From NCBI GenBank assembly GCA_022559845.1, contig CM040127.1:35364708-35428707 (forward strand): a stretch of DNA of 64,000 nucleotides, given 5' to 3'. A program made the translations under genes and the position numbers. Positions 8,133-18,463 of this stretch are shown in pieces. The notes below the pieces were generated by a model. That model worked only from the letters and a program-made list of their open reading frames with translations, made no database searches and was not told the DNA's origin. The stretch's first letter is position 1. Every line of letters begins with the position of its first letter. This stretch comes from Amorphophallus konjac. Lineage: Eukaryota > Streptophyta > Magnoliopsida > Alismatales > Araceae.

Positions 8133-10576
8133 GCAACCTTTTCTACCCCTCCTCTGAGGGGTCTTCTCCTGTACATTCTACACCATCCTCTTCGTCTTCC
8201 TCTTCTTCTGTAAATATTATCAGTCAATCTAGGAATGATAGGCCAAGGGTAGTACCTAGGAAGAAATCCAAGGGTAGGCAGATCCCTCGTCGATTCCTTC
8301 TGGATTTGGCCGCCAGGTGTCAGGCCCTTCTTGTCATCCCCCAGTTGTTAGAAAATCCCATCCAGCTACCCGAAATAGAATGCGAGGGCGACTGTGCATC
8401 TGATGAAGGGTATGGAGTCTACGAGATCACGGATGAAGAATGCCCCACTGAAGATGAGGGTGAAGAATATGAGGATGCGGCGGGCGCATACGCTAGTGGA
8501 ATGAGGAGATTCGACGAGCCGTCAACCGCCGTAGAAGAATCCACCAAAGAAGTCAACTTGGGAACTGAGGAAGACCCTAGGATCATCCTCATAAGTGACA
8601 ACCTACCACCCTCTGAAGAAGAGGCATTAATTGAGGTTCTCAAGGAATATAAGGACACGTTTGCATGGAGCTACGAGGATATGCCGGGTCTGGATTCAAC
8701 CTTGGTCGAACACCGTTTAACCCTAAAACCTGGGTCCATCTCGGTAAAACAAAGGTTAAGGCGTTTCCACCCTCAGATGGCTTTGAAAATGAAGGAAGAG
8801 GTCGATAAGCTCCACAAAGCCAGGTTCATTAGAGTCGTTCTTTATCCTCAATGGGTGGCGAACATTGTCCCGGTCATGAAAAAAGATGGGAAAGTCAGGA
8901 TTTGCATCGACTTCCGGGACCTTAACCGCGCGTGTCCAAAGGATGATTTTCCCTTACCTCACATTGATGTACTGATTGATAACACGGCAGGCTACGAAAC
9001 CCTCTCTTTCATGGATGGATTTTCAGGATACAATCAAATTCGTTTGGCAGAAGAGGATCAGGAAAAGACGTCATTCACTACCCCTTGGGGAACATATTGT
9101 TACGTGGTCATGCCGTTTGGGTTAAAGAATGCTGGAGCTACTTACCAAAGAGCTATGATGGCCATATTTCATGACATGATGCACATATATCTGGAAGTGT
9201 ATGTGGATGACTTATTGGTGAAATCAAGGACCAGGATGGAACATCCAGAAGTTTTGGCTAAGGTCTTGCAAAGGTCAAGAGAGTTCCAATTGAAAATGAA
9301 CCCGAAAAAGTGTGTGTTTGGTGTGTCGTCGGGTAAATTGCTGGGGTTCATTGTGAGTAAAAGAGGGATCGAGATTGATCCCGACAAAGCCAAGGCTATC
9401 AGGGATATGCCACCTCCCAAGAATTTGAGGGAAGTCCGAGGTTTAATCGGGAGGTTGCAGTTTATTCGTCGGTTTGTGTCTCAACATTCACAAAGGTGTA
9501 GACCTCTCTACGAGTTGACCAAGCCAGGAGTAGAATTCCACTGGAATTCTAAATGTCAGAAAGCTTTTGAAGGGTTGAAGGAATATCTGGCTAGTCCACC
9601 CGTTCTCATTCCACCCAAACCAGAAAAACCTCTGATCCTTTACGTCTCAGTCTTGGATGACTCCGTGGGAGCCGTCCTCGCACAAGCTGATGAAGAAGGC
9701 AAGGAACGGGCAACCTATTACTTGTCCAAACTTCTCAATCCCTGTGAGCAGAAGTACACCGTCATGGAGAAAACCTGTGCTGCCCTCGTTTGGGTAGTGC
9801 AGAAATTGAAACACTACTTCTTGGCTCATGAGGTCCACTTGATTGCTCGGATGAATCCTATCAAATTCCTTCTGGAGAAAGCCGTCCTTACGGATAGGCT
9901 AGCACGCTGGCAAAGTTTTCTCTCTCAGTTCGACATCACCTACATCCAGCAAAAGGCGATTAAAGGCTATGCCATAGCCGAGCATCTCGCTCACCATCCT
10001 CTTCCCAAGTTCGATCCCGTCCAATCAGAGTTTCCAGATGAGGAACTAATGTCCGTCAACCAATCAGATGAGCCAATGTGGACACTATATTTTGATGGAG
10101 CTCTGAATTCTCAAGGGAGAGGAATCGGCATCGCCCTTCTGTCGCCTGAAGGTCTCACATTCCCGTTGGCATACCAGCTCAAATTTTCAGTCACCAACAA
10201 TATAGCTGAATATGAAGCCCTTCTAGCTGGCCTAGAACTCGCCCATTCTTTTCGTATCACTGAGTTGCGAGTCGTAGGTGATAGTCAACTCATCCTTCGC
10301 CAGGTGCTCACTAAGTATCGCACTCGCGATCCCAAACTCAAGCCATACCAAGAACTCACTGCTGCCTTTGCCAAACTGTTCACAAAACTGATCTTTGTTC
10401 ATATCCCTCGTCATCAGAATATTCTCGCCGATGCCCTCGCCTCGTTGGCATCATCCATAAGGTTCCCTCTAGGAAGTTGGTTTAAGTCCATTTCCATCTA
10501 CAAACTTCACGCCCCTGCGATCAATGATGCTTCCTACGTAAACATCAAAGACAGGATAGCAAGGAAGATCCTGTAG
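8129..10576 (+). CDS. pol: Tat-A reverse transcriptase, RNase H and archaeal-type RNase H
   Basis: This 815-codon frame makes cDNA from the element RNA. An acidic N-terminus is followed by RT from about residue 195 (VRICIDFRDLNRACPKDDFP; active site YVDDLLVKS near 358; DNA about 9200). The ordinary RNase H follows from about 505 (LILYVSVLDDSVGAVLAQ), with the expected aspartates partly degenerate. A second, archaeal-type RNase H starts at about 650, with FDGA, EYEAL, GDSQL and ADALA supplying the D-E-D-D set. That duplicate is diagnostic of the Tat lineage. The frame stops at TAG 10574-10576 but continues in the same frame into integrase, so this looks like a nonsense mutation of one RT-IN polyprotein. 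Confidence 0.93.
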   Translation: MSNLFYPSSEGSSPVHSTPSSSSSSSSVNIISQSRNDRPRVVPRKKSKGRQIPRRFLLDLAARCQALLVIPQLLENPIQLPEIECEGDCASDEGYGVYEITDEECPTEDEGEEYEDAAGAYASGMRRFDEPSTAVEESTKEVNLGTEEDPRIILISDNLPPSEEEALIEVLKEYKDTFAWSYEDMPGLDSTLVEHRLTLKPGSISVKQRLRRFHPQMALKMKEEVDKLHKARFIRVVLYPQWVANIVPVMKKDGKVRICIDFRDLNRACPKDDFPLPHIDVLIDNTAGYETLSFMDGFSGYNQIRLAEEDQEKTSFTTPWGTYCYVVMPFGLKNAGATYQRAMMAIFHDMMHIYLEVYVDDLLVKSRTRMEHPEVLAKVLQRSREFQLKMNPKKCVFGVSSGKLLGFIVSKRGIEIDPDKAKAIRDMPPPKNLREVRGLIGRLQFIRRFVSQHSQRCRPLYELTKPGVEFHWNSKCQKAFEGLKEYLASPPVLIPPKPEKPLILYVSVLDDSVGAVLAQADEEGKERATYYLSKLLNPCEQKYTVMEKTCAALVWVVQKLKHYFLAHEVHLIARMNPIKFLLEKAVLTDRLARWQSFLSQFDITYIQQKAIKGYAIAEHLAHHPLPKFDPVQSEFPDEELMSVNQSDEPMWTLYFDGALNSQGRGIGIALLSPEGLTFPLAYQLKFSVTNNIAEYEALLAGLELAHSFRITELRVVGDSQLILRQVLTKYRTRDPKLKPYQELTAAFAKLFTKLIFVHIPRHQNILADALASLASSIRFPLGSWFKSISIYKLHAPAINDASYVNIKDRIARKIL

Positions 10577-10603
10577 GAAGATATCCTTGAGAAGAGGGAA
10601 ATC

Positions 10604-11908
10604 ATGTTGGCAGAGGTCGAAGAAGAACTGGCTGGTCAAGAGAAACCATGGTTCTATGAAATTGTCAAATACTGCCAAGATCAGTCTTATCCTGAAGGGG
10701 CCACCACAGAGGACAAGAAAGCCATAAGAAGGGTGGCTCAGAAATATACTTTGGTTGGAGGTCTACTCTATAGGAGGAGCCTTACTGGTATTCTGTTAAG
10801 ATGTCTTGGCGACGACGAGGTTTGGAAATGTGTAGAGGAGACGCACTCGGGTGTGTGCGGTGGCCACGTGAATAGTCAGATGCTCGCCAAGAAGATCATT
10901 CGGCAAGGCTTTTACTGGCCCACTATGGAAGAGGATTGTGCTGTCTATGTCCGTAGGTGTGTCAAGTGTCAACTTCACGCCGATAAAATCCATTCACCAT
11001 CTTCCTCACTTCACCCAATATCCTCCCCATGGCCTTTCTCCATGTGGGCATTCGACATCATTGGTCCCCTAGGTGATCCCAATTCCCTCACCAAGCAGAA
11101 ATCTTTCATCCTTACTGCGACGGAATACTTCACCAAATGGGCCGAAGCCGAAGCTTACGCGGAAATCAAGGCGTCAACAGTCTGCAAGTTCATCATGAAA
11201 AATATTCTCGCCAGATTCGGCATCCCAAGCACGATCGTCACCGACAATGGGCCACAATTCATTTCTCAGGACCTACAGGACCTCTGCAAAAGGTACGCGA
11301 TTGCATTGCATCATTCATCGCCATATTACCCACAAGGTAACGGCCAAGCGGAGGCCACCAATAAAACATTGCTCAAAATCATCAAAAAAACCTGCGAGTC
11401 TAGTAAGTTTTCAGACTGGCCAGAAAAGTTTATCGAAGCTCTATGGGCCTATCGCACTTCAATCCGTACCCCCACCGGGCAGACTCCATTTGCCCTTACT
11501 TATGGTATGGAAGCGGTAGTCCCGTACGAGACTCTGATCCCTTCTCTCAGGGTACAATTGGACGAGGAATTTTCCGTCGACGATCGTCGTAATTCACTCC
11601 TTGCCCAGTTGGAACTCTTGGATGAGAAACGACTGGCCGCTGCCGAACACGCGCGTGTGTATCAAAATAGACTCGCTCGCTTTTACCAAAAGAAAGTCGT
11701 TGAGAGAAAATTCAAAGTTGGTGAGATGGTCGTAAAAAGAATTTTTGTCAAACCTGGAGGGCCGCGTTCTAAGCTCCAACCCAATTGGGAAGGACCATTT
11801 GTAATTCAAGCCGTGTACCCTGGCAATGCCTACAAGCTAGTCAACGCCGAAGGGACCGAGTTATCCCACCCTTGGAATGGGCTTTATCTTAAGAAATACT
11901 ACCCTTAA
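10604..11908 (+). CDS. pol: Tat-A integrase
   Basis: Integrase inserts the cDNA into the chromosome. The reading frame is continuous with RT from 10577; 10604 is only the first ATG after the TAG. Visible parts are the zinc-binding H-H-C-C region (HSGVCGGH to CVKCQ, DNA about 10840-10970) and the catalytic core with FDIIGPL (first Asp, about 11050), TDNGPQF (second Asp, about 11240) and NGQAEATNK (Glu, about 11340). A C-terminal GPF/Y-like module follows (WEGPFVIQAVYPGNAYKL). There is no chromodomain, as expected for Tat. The frame is intact to the stop at 11908. Confidence 0.92.
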   Translation: MLAEVEEELAGQEKPWFYEIVKYCQDQSYPEGATTEDKKAIRRVAQKYTLVGGLLYRRSLTGILLRCLGDDEVWKCVEETHSGVCGGHVNSQMLAKKIIRQGFYWPTMEEDCAVYVRRCVKCQLHADKIHSPSSSLHPISSPWPFSMWAFDIIGPLGDPNSLTKQKSFILTATEYFTKWAEAEAYAEIKASTVCKFIMKNILARFGIPSTIVTDNGPQFISQDLQDLCKRYAIALHHSSPYYPQGNGQAEATNKTLLKIIKKTCESSKFSDWPEKFIEALWAYRTSIRTPTGQTPFALTYGMEAVVPYETLIPSLRVQLDEEFSVDDRRNSLLAQLELLDEKRLAAAEHARVYQNRLARFYQKKVVERKFKVGEMVVKRIFVKPGGPRSKLQPNWEGPFVIQAVYPGNAYKLVNAEGTELSHPWNGLYLKKYYP

Positions 11909-13680
11909 CACAAAACAAAAAAAATGATGAAAAGATAAAAAACATCAAAAACAAAGAAATACCGAAAACCACTAAAAATATGGAAAATTCCAAATGCCGA
12001 TGCATGGCAGTCACCATGTAGTTAAGTCCCTGCATCTAACATTCATGTTAGGATAGGGCCCATTAAGGCTCGGTAGGCACCGGGTCTTGGTTTGCCAGAA
12101 CCGTGGAGACCCCTGTCCGGCCACGTCGGCCTATGCTCGCTCGAAGGAAGCTAACATGTGTTCACTTATGTATTTTATTCAAAAAAAAAAGTTGGTAGCA
12201 TCACCTACGGTAGGGCCACACCTAGAAGATCTCCGGAAGCTGTAATCTTTATTCTTTTCTCTTCGACCAAATGACACAGTCGGCGCCCTTAAAATGCTGA
12301 GCATGAGAAACCGAAACTCAAACCCCAAGGGCAAGAGTAGGATCCATTTCCTCGAGCATCGATCAGTGCACGAGAAGAGGGCAGTGTCCCCGCAGGCATA
12401 CAAAAAGGGAGCCCACAAACGTCAAACGACTATATCTCCCTCACAAAAAGAAATACAAAGTCAAAATCAAGAGAAAAGCCTGGTCGTGACCGTGCCTGTT
12501 GCGATAAACGGAACCCCTCAAAGCAAAAGTCTGAATCCACAAAAGGGGCCGTGGAATGTAAATGCTCGAGATTTGGTCCGAAGTTGTCCGAAAGGAAAGA
12601 GTTAATGGGCCCTTATTCGCTCGCCGGGTTAACGGCTTTGCCGGTCCTCTCAGGAGGTTTATCCCCTACACTCTTCCTTCTCCCTCTAAAGATGAAGGTT
12701 CGATGGAGTTTCTGAAAGGTGAAAACTACCCAGGGTCTGCGACCTTATTTTAATATACATATTTGGTTGCCCACTTTGAAAAGCAAAAGCTATCGCTGCG
12801 AAGGAGTCTCCGTGTTTCTGGCTGGTCAAGACTCCTGTTTACCACCTTGATGTCTTCTTGTTTAACCTCGGGCTTAGGCCAATGCAAGCGCGTCACCTAT
12901 GGGTGCGACGGCGTCTGATTCCGGGTCAGCGTCGCGCGGTTGGTCGTTAGGGTTCCAGGGTGTTCCATCTTATACCATCTAGAGTTGTGAGGAAACAGAC
13001 CCGGGTCGGGCAAATCATTTACCTCAAACACCTTTTGGGTGAATCCCTGTGGTCGGAAGCAACTGGGAGCCTAAGCATGGCATGACGGTATTGTCATCAG
13101 GGTAAGTCTTAGCCGGCGGGATCATCATTCGAGGGGTCTAGAGGTTCAAATCGACCTAGATGTGCACTTAGGATACCTGGGAGGTTAGTAAGAAACCCCT
13201 GTTCTCACAAAGGTTAGGTGCCATTTGGGTGCTTGCCGGGCGTTAGCAATAAAAAAAAATTGAAATGATAAAAGCACAAAAAAAATGGAAAAGAGAAATG
13301 TACATATTTGCAAATAAAAAAATCTTTTTTATGATAAAACAAAAAATGTCAAATATAAAAAAGAAAACAAATCAATTTTGCATGATTACATTTGCGTGCA
13401 GCATCTCACTTTAATACCGCTTGCATTCGTGTGCTTGCCTGTCGCATTTATCATCACCGCATCTTTCCCTTGCCTTCGTTAAATAAAGGCTTGGCCCCTT
13501 GACCAGTTATCAAGGACAGTCACAGTGACCATTTGCTTATTAAGCAAGGGGCCAAGTCAGAACAGAAATTCTGATTTGTTTGTTTCAGTGATATGTGCAG
13601 GGATTCAGGCAACTGAAGCAAAGGTGAAGAACAAACAAACCAAACCTTGTATTTTATTCCAAAAACCAAAAAAAATTACA
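11909..13680. other. Tat-A non-coding spacer after pol
   Basis: No supported gene. It has A-rich stretches (11909-11970, 13240-13370) and phrases resembling the post-ORF part of Tat-B. It separates sense pol from the convergent antisense cluster and may hold polyadenylation signals for both. Confidence 0.6.
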
Positions 13681-15922
13681 TCAAGTTCCGCCCTCTCTCT
13701 CTGCATTACTCGTCCCACTACTCTCCGGGTAAAACGCTCTCAAAGGTGCTACCCAACTACGAAAAGCGGTACTCCTACCGCTCTGTACTCCCCTTCCTAT
13801 TCCCACATCCCGGCGTTGATCCACGGAAGCAGCAGAGAAGCTACCAACACGAAAGCCACACTCTCGTGCTTTTCGGTAGCGCTCCTCACCATCTCTCAGC
13901 CACTGTTCAGGAAGACCAAGGCTGATTCGGAGTTCGAATAGTTGGGCCTCCATGGCCCTTCGTTCCTCCCTTTCAGCCAAACTGTTGGCTCTTTCTCTCT
14001 CTGCGTCTCTTTCTCTCTCTGCCCGTTCTCTCTCACGGTCTTCCCTCTCCAACTAGAGAGTGATCCTCAGTTCCACGGCATCCCTAGAGGAGTCGTCATC
14101 AGGATGACGCCGCAGTTCCCTCTCCAGTTCTGCTATCCTAGCCTCCTTCTGCGCAGCTTGGGCAAGCGCTCCTTCCGTCTCCTTTTCCTGCCGAGTGTAC
14201 CATCTCAGATACGCGATAAGGCATAAACAAAGAGAACTCAACGCTGAAACTTTTACCTGTATACGGAGCATCCCTTCTGCCTCCACAACACCCTGCGTGG
14301 CGTGAGCAAGTTGCTCATGAAGCAAGTTAAGTTCGGAGGTAGGAATCCACAAGCTGGAGGAGGTACCACCTACTCCCGTCGCTGGGGAAGCCGCACCAAT
14401 CTGGGCATGGTACGACCGCGTGAATTAGCAGCCAACATCTGGAATCTGGGGTTTTAATTAGGAACGTACTGTACACCTACCAAGGCGCTCGTAGCTCCGC
14501 GGGCATCGCCCAACTGTTGTTCCATCTCTGCCAAGCGAGTTCGTAAATTCGCTATCATGGCATCCCGGACATCCTGCAGCCTTACAAGTCAGCATTTTCA
14601 CCAGAAAACTAAAAAATTAGAAAGAAGAAAAGAGAAAAAGGGAAACCTACCTCCGCAAGTCCCCGGGGTTGGAGCCGCTCTGCGTACTTTATCCTATATA
14701 GACGCAAGTAGTCCTCGCTATCCCGCGCCTATGATTCTACAATCGTGACACCCCGTTGCCAGTCCTCATACTGTTCGGAGAATCGCACGCGCCAGTCAAT
14801 GCAGGTCGTCGGTCCCCGCGTCTTTCTCCCGACACGAGGTGGCGCAGCTAAATCCACCCATTCTTGAGCCAGTCCTAAAGTCCTCATAACTAATCGTAGC
14901 CGAAGCGGCTCGATTTCATTCAGGCAGTGCATCCACAGTTCCCGTCCGAACCGGGCACGACTTGCTAGAACCCATGGCTGGTCGGCATCGACCATGTCTG
15001 AGTAGGGTCTCCAGTTTACCATCGCTGCAGGGAACTCCTGTAGCTCCCGCCTTAGCACCATCAGTTGGTAGGTTAGGGGTGTCGCACTCATGATGGGTTC
15101 CCACCGCCTGGCTAGTGGCACCATCGCAGGTCGCCAATGCCGAGCTCTCCCCATAGGGAGGTAATAATAGCTCCACAGCTGCTCGACGCAGGTCATCAGA
15201 ACCTTACAAAAACATAAAAAAAATACAAAACAAGCAAAACCAAAAATACCTGGATGAATGGTGTGAAACCACTCACAGTCATCTCACGATCCGTTTCTTG
15301 GAATAAGCCTGTAAACAAGTGTGCCAGCATGGCGGCTCCCCAGGCATAATACCCTACTCTTTCAAGGTCTGACAGCAGCTCCAGGAAGCAACATTGGATA
15401 CCGTCCCCTTTCGAGCTCAGTACCAATCTCCCCAAAAGGAAGAGGAGAAATCTCCTCAAATCTATGTTGCATCTTTCCCAGTCGCCGAAATCTGTGCAGT
15501 ACACGGCGCGGCATCCTATTTCTGTCCTTTCCATGAACTCTTCTGAGGATTCATCGTCCCGCCGACGAGTGTCGGTGAGCCCTAATGCATCCATCAGGGA
15601 CGCCATAGCTACCGACCTATTTTTCCGACCATCCAGGTCCAAACCCAGTAACTTCTGGGCACCTTCTCTGTAGTCCGCGTAAGTGACTTCGGTCACTGCC
15701 TCGCCCTCTACCTTCAGGCTTGTGATCCGGACCACATCCTCCAAGCTGGGCACCATGTGCTCCCAGGGCATCAGGAATGCCCGGCTCACTGGGTCCCATC
15801 TCTCACACAAGGCTTGGATCAGGACTAGGTCAAGCTGGATCGGCTCGATCCGAAGGAAGGTACCAAATCCCATCACGTCTAGCCTCGCCTTCTGAAAATC
15901 TGGGAGGCCCCTGTACGCTGCT
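13681..15922 (-). pseudogene. pmd4, 3' part: PMD-like and coiled-coil exons (gene split by Tek-A)
   Basis: Read right to left from 15922, the interrupted exon 2 continues to a donor at 15250/15249 and gives the plant mobile domain-like core (AYRGLPDFQ, MGFGTFLRIEPIQLDL, SRAFLMPWEHMVPSLEDV). Exon 3 starts at 15178 (LWSYYYLPMGRAR). It runs through the equivalent of pmd2 exon 4 with no intron, then meets an in-frame TAG near 14727-14729. The conserved sequence continues in frame to a donor near 14650. Later segments (about 14580-14480, 14352-14240, 14200-13681) are Glu/Arg-rich coiled coil ending in the ELRISLGLPEQ region. The closest relative is pmd2, in the same orientation. It is broken by the stop and the insertion. 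PMD proteins occur in plant transposons and host silencing factors; the role here is unknown. Confidence 0.8.
15918..15922. repeat. Target-site duplication of Tek-A, left copy
   Basis: CTGCT, repeated at 25572-25576. Joining the flanks restores the pmd4 reading frame through VVAAYRGLPDFQ, independently confirming the insertion point. Confidence 0.96.
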
Positions 15923-16259
15923 TGTAATATCCCGGACCTTTCGGATCCCTCTTCGTGGGTCCCGGATCTGGTTTTCGGAGCGTCCGGCTCTGTTGTGTCC
16001 GAAATTTCGTTTCGGACATCTTTCGCGTTCGGATCGGCGCGATCCGGAGTCGTTTCGGAGGCCCGGAGGCGTTCCGCGGCTTTTCCGCGTGTGTTTTCCG
16101 ATTCCCGGTGTGTGTTTCGGCTTTTCCTTCGGACGCTCGCTGCGGGTTAACTGGGCCGTTCACCCGGGCACGAGTGGTACCGTTGCGATCGGTGCGTTCC
16201 GAGGATTCTAGAAATGTATTTTTCTATTTTTCGGTATTTTTCCGAAAATTCGGATTTTC

Positions 16260-16265
16260 TATAAA
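16260..16265 (+). promoter_or_regulatory. TATA box, Tek-A 5' LTR
   Basis: TATAAA in TTTTCTATAAAGCCC, about 338 bp into the LTR, repeated at 23533-23538. The long downstream remainder of the LTR, including the hairpin array, would then be transcribed leader. Confidence 0.75.
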
Positions 16266-16818
16266 GCCCTAATTCCTTTTTCTTTTTCTTTCCCTTTTCT
16301 CTTTCTTCTTCCTCCTCCTCTCTCTCGCGACCGTGAGCCCCCTCTCTCTCCCTCTCTCTCATTCGGACGTGGCGAGCCCCTCTCCGGCTACGGACGGCGG
16401 GGGGGCGACGGCGCGGACGCGTGGGCGACGGAGAGGCGATCTCGTGGGCGTGCGGCGAGCGTTGGAAGCGTGGGGAGTTCGTGAAGCTTCGAGCATTCTT
16501 CGTGATTCGTGATCAATCCGGCGGAGCATTCGCTCCATTGAGGTAGGGTGACGTTCCTTAGCCTCATGCCGTTCTTTTCCGTGATTTATAGGCCGCGGGG
16601 AGGCCGAGAGGGGATCATTTGAGCGTTTTTGGGTTTTTCCATGATTTGGGGAGAGCTCGCCCGATCTATGGATTCAATGCATGGATTCGTGTTTTGAGGG
16701 CCTAGAATCATGCTAGGGGTCCCCAGGGGTCTTTCCCTTTGTTTTCCCCCTCTCCTATGGAGGTATGGGGGCGTGGTTAGAATTTTTGGGCGTTCTTACC
16801 GTTTTCGGCCGCGGACTG

Positions 16819-17069
16819 AGAACGCGCTATACTCCAGTAGCGCGTTCTTGGAGGTCGCGTTGCCCCGACCGAGCGCGTTCATCGGAGAAGATGAACAGTT
16901 TGGCGGTTCGTGTCGCGCTATGGGGCCCTAGCGCGATCATCATTGTCGCGCTAGGAGGACCTAGCGCGATGGTCCGTGTCGCGCTATGGGGCCATAGCGC
17001 GACAACCCTTGTTGCGCTAGGGGACCCTAGCGCGACATGCCCTGTCGCGCTAGGTGGCCCTAGCGCGAT
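16819..17069. repeat. Hairpin array, Tek-A 5' LTR
   Basis: Six inverted repeats based on GCGCTA/TAGCGC: 16819-16848 (11-bp perfect arms AGAACGCGCTA), then five units near 16911, 16944, 16978, 17011 and 17044, spaced 33 bp apart with 6-8 bp loops; the unit at 16978-17003 is perfect. Loops vary while arms are conserved. It is repeated at about 24092-24342 in the 3' LTR. Confidence 0.93.
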
Positions 17070-18300
17070 TTTGTTCGTTGTTGGGTGTTCCCCTTGGGCC
17101 GTGTGTGCGTCCCGGGCACCCCGTGGAGTTCCGTGACCGTGTCTTTGGTGTCCGGAAATCCCGTTTGCCTCGGTCAGGCGTTTGACCGTGGGCCGTGCGT
17201 CTGTTTTTTTTCCGACCGTGGTCGCCGTGCGACGGGGTTGGTGCGTGGGGTGATTCCCACACGTTGTCGGTTTCGGACGTTGTTTTCCGTTGACTCGAGA
17301 GTCTACTCCTTCAGTGACCCTCCACTAGTCGTAGCCCACCAGTACGAGGTGCTGGTCTCACCTGGGAGTGGTGTACGGGCACCCACCTTTCGAGACGATT
17401 TGTGGACCGGTTACCGTAGGCCCCTCGTCGTAGCCAGAGTCCGGCTGCGGGGGAAAACCGGTCAGAGGGCCAGACCTAGGACGCGTGGTCTGTGTGTGCA
17501 CACGTGGTTGGGGGCGGTTGGACCCACGTCGACGGGCGTGACCCCAGCTAGTCACTTGTTTGCGGTTACTTGTACGGTGTTTGCGCCTCGGGTAGGACCT
17601 ACCACGTCAGGCGGTTCACCTGCGGTGCGGTGTAAGACGTCAGGGGACGCTACCGGCTGTGCTTCTAGTGGGTGGTACTCCTGTCGAGTACGGAGTGTTA
17701 GACTGTCAGTCGTGTGTTTCCGACCTTCGAGTTTTGACGGTTCGATCGTTGAGTTTCGGTCTTCTCGTACCGTGACACGTGTGTCGGTTTGCGTGCCGTA
17801 GGGTCTAGTTCTGTAGAGTACAGGGCTTTCCTTTCCGAGGTACTTTCCTACCGCTAGAGTAGTGGTTTCTCGTTTTTGAGGTAGGGTTCGAGTGATCCCT
17901 ACTGAGTCTTGTTCTGAGACTCATTCCCTGCGTGTTTCCACCGTGTTTCAGGTGAGGCGCCACCTTCGGGGAGCGCGTCAGGAGCGCAGCGTGGTGCGGG
18001 TGCCCAGAGGTAGTGCCAGAGGTCAGAGCCGGGGGATGCCCCGTGTAGCTGTACTGTTCTTTCTTATCACTGTACTAGTCGTGGACTGCTGTTATTATTG
18101 TTCTTTATTGGGGACCATGTAAAATGTTAATTTATTTCCTGCTTAATATTATAACTGTTTAATTTCTGCAATTATTTGTGATACTTGTGTAGTTTCCACA
18201 CCATCCTTTTAACCCTTCCGAGTTTTCGGACTCGTGGGTGGCGGTACGAGTCTCGGGTTATCGGGCCTTCCCAGTAATCGGATTCTCGGGTCGTTACAGC

Positions 18301-18312
18301 TGGTATCAGAGC
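18301..18312 (+). other. Primer binding site of Tek-A (tRNA-iMet)
   Basis: TGGTATCAGAGC, 2 bp after the LTR end, is the standard plant initiator tRNA-Met PBS of chromoviruses and many other LTR elements. Confidence 0.95.
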
Positions 18313-18463
18313 GCGGTTGTGGAATTACATGAGAATCATAGGTAATTGTATTGGTCCACTAGTCCACAACGATGATGTACATGTGACGCTGGCATTGGGC
18401 ACCGCGTGTTTTATTCTGACATTGCCGTTTCCGTGTTTTCTGTCTTGTGCTTCAGGAGCGAGG

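Larger units (their letters stand above)
15923..18298 (+). repeat. Tek-A 5' LTR
   Basis: Its first 250 bp closely resemble the starts of the Tek-B and Tek-C LTRs and include further inverted repeats such as GTCCGAAA/TTTCGGAC near 16000. It has a TATA box at 16260, a pyrimidine-rich tract at about 16270-16370 and a hairpin array at 16819-17069. A 238-codon open frame (17085-17801), present in both LTRs, has no recognisable domain and is not annotated. Confidence 0.96.

Noticed and set aside
12179..12605. Short ORFs after Tat-A integrase
   Set aside because: About 80-100 codons on both strands with no conserved motif, in A-rich non-coding sequence.
17085..17801. 238-codon ORF present in both Tek-A LTRs (also 24358-25074)
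   Set aside because: It is duplicated only because LTRs are identical. There is no recognisable domain, and alignable LTRs of Tek-B and Tek-C do not keep it open. It is GC-rich low-stop sequence.
18301..18312. tRNA-like sequences near LTR ends
   Set aside because: Only 12-18 nt complements of tRNA 3' ends are present; these are primer binding sites, not tRNA genes.
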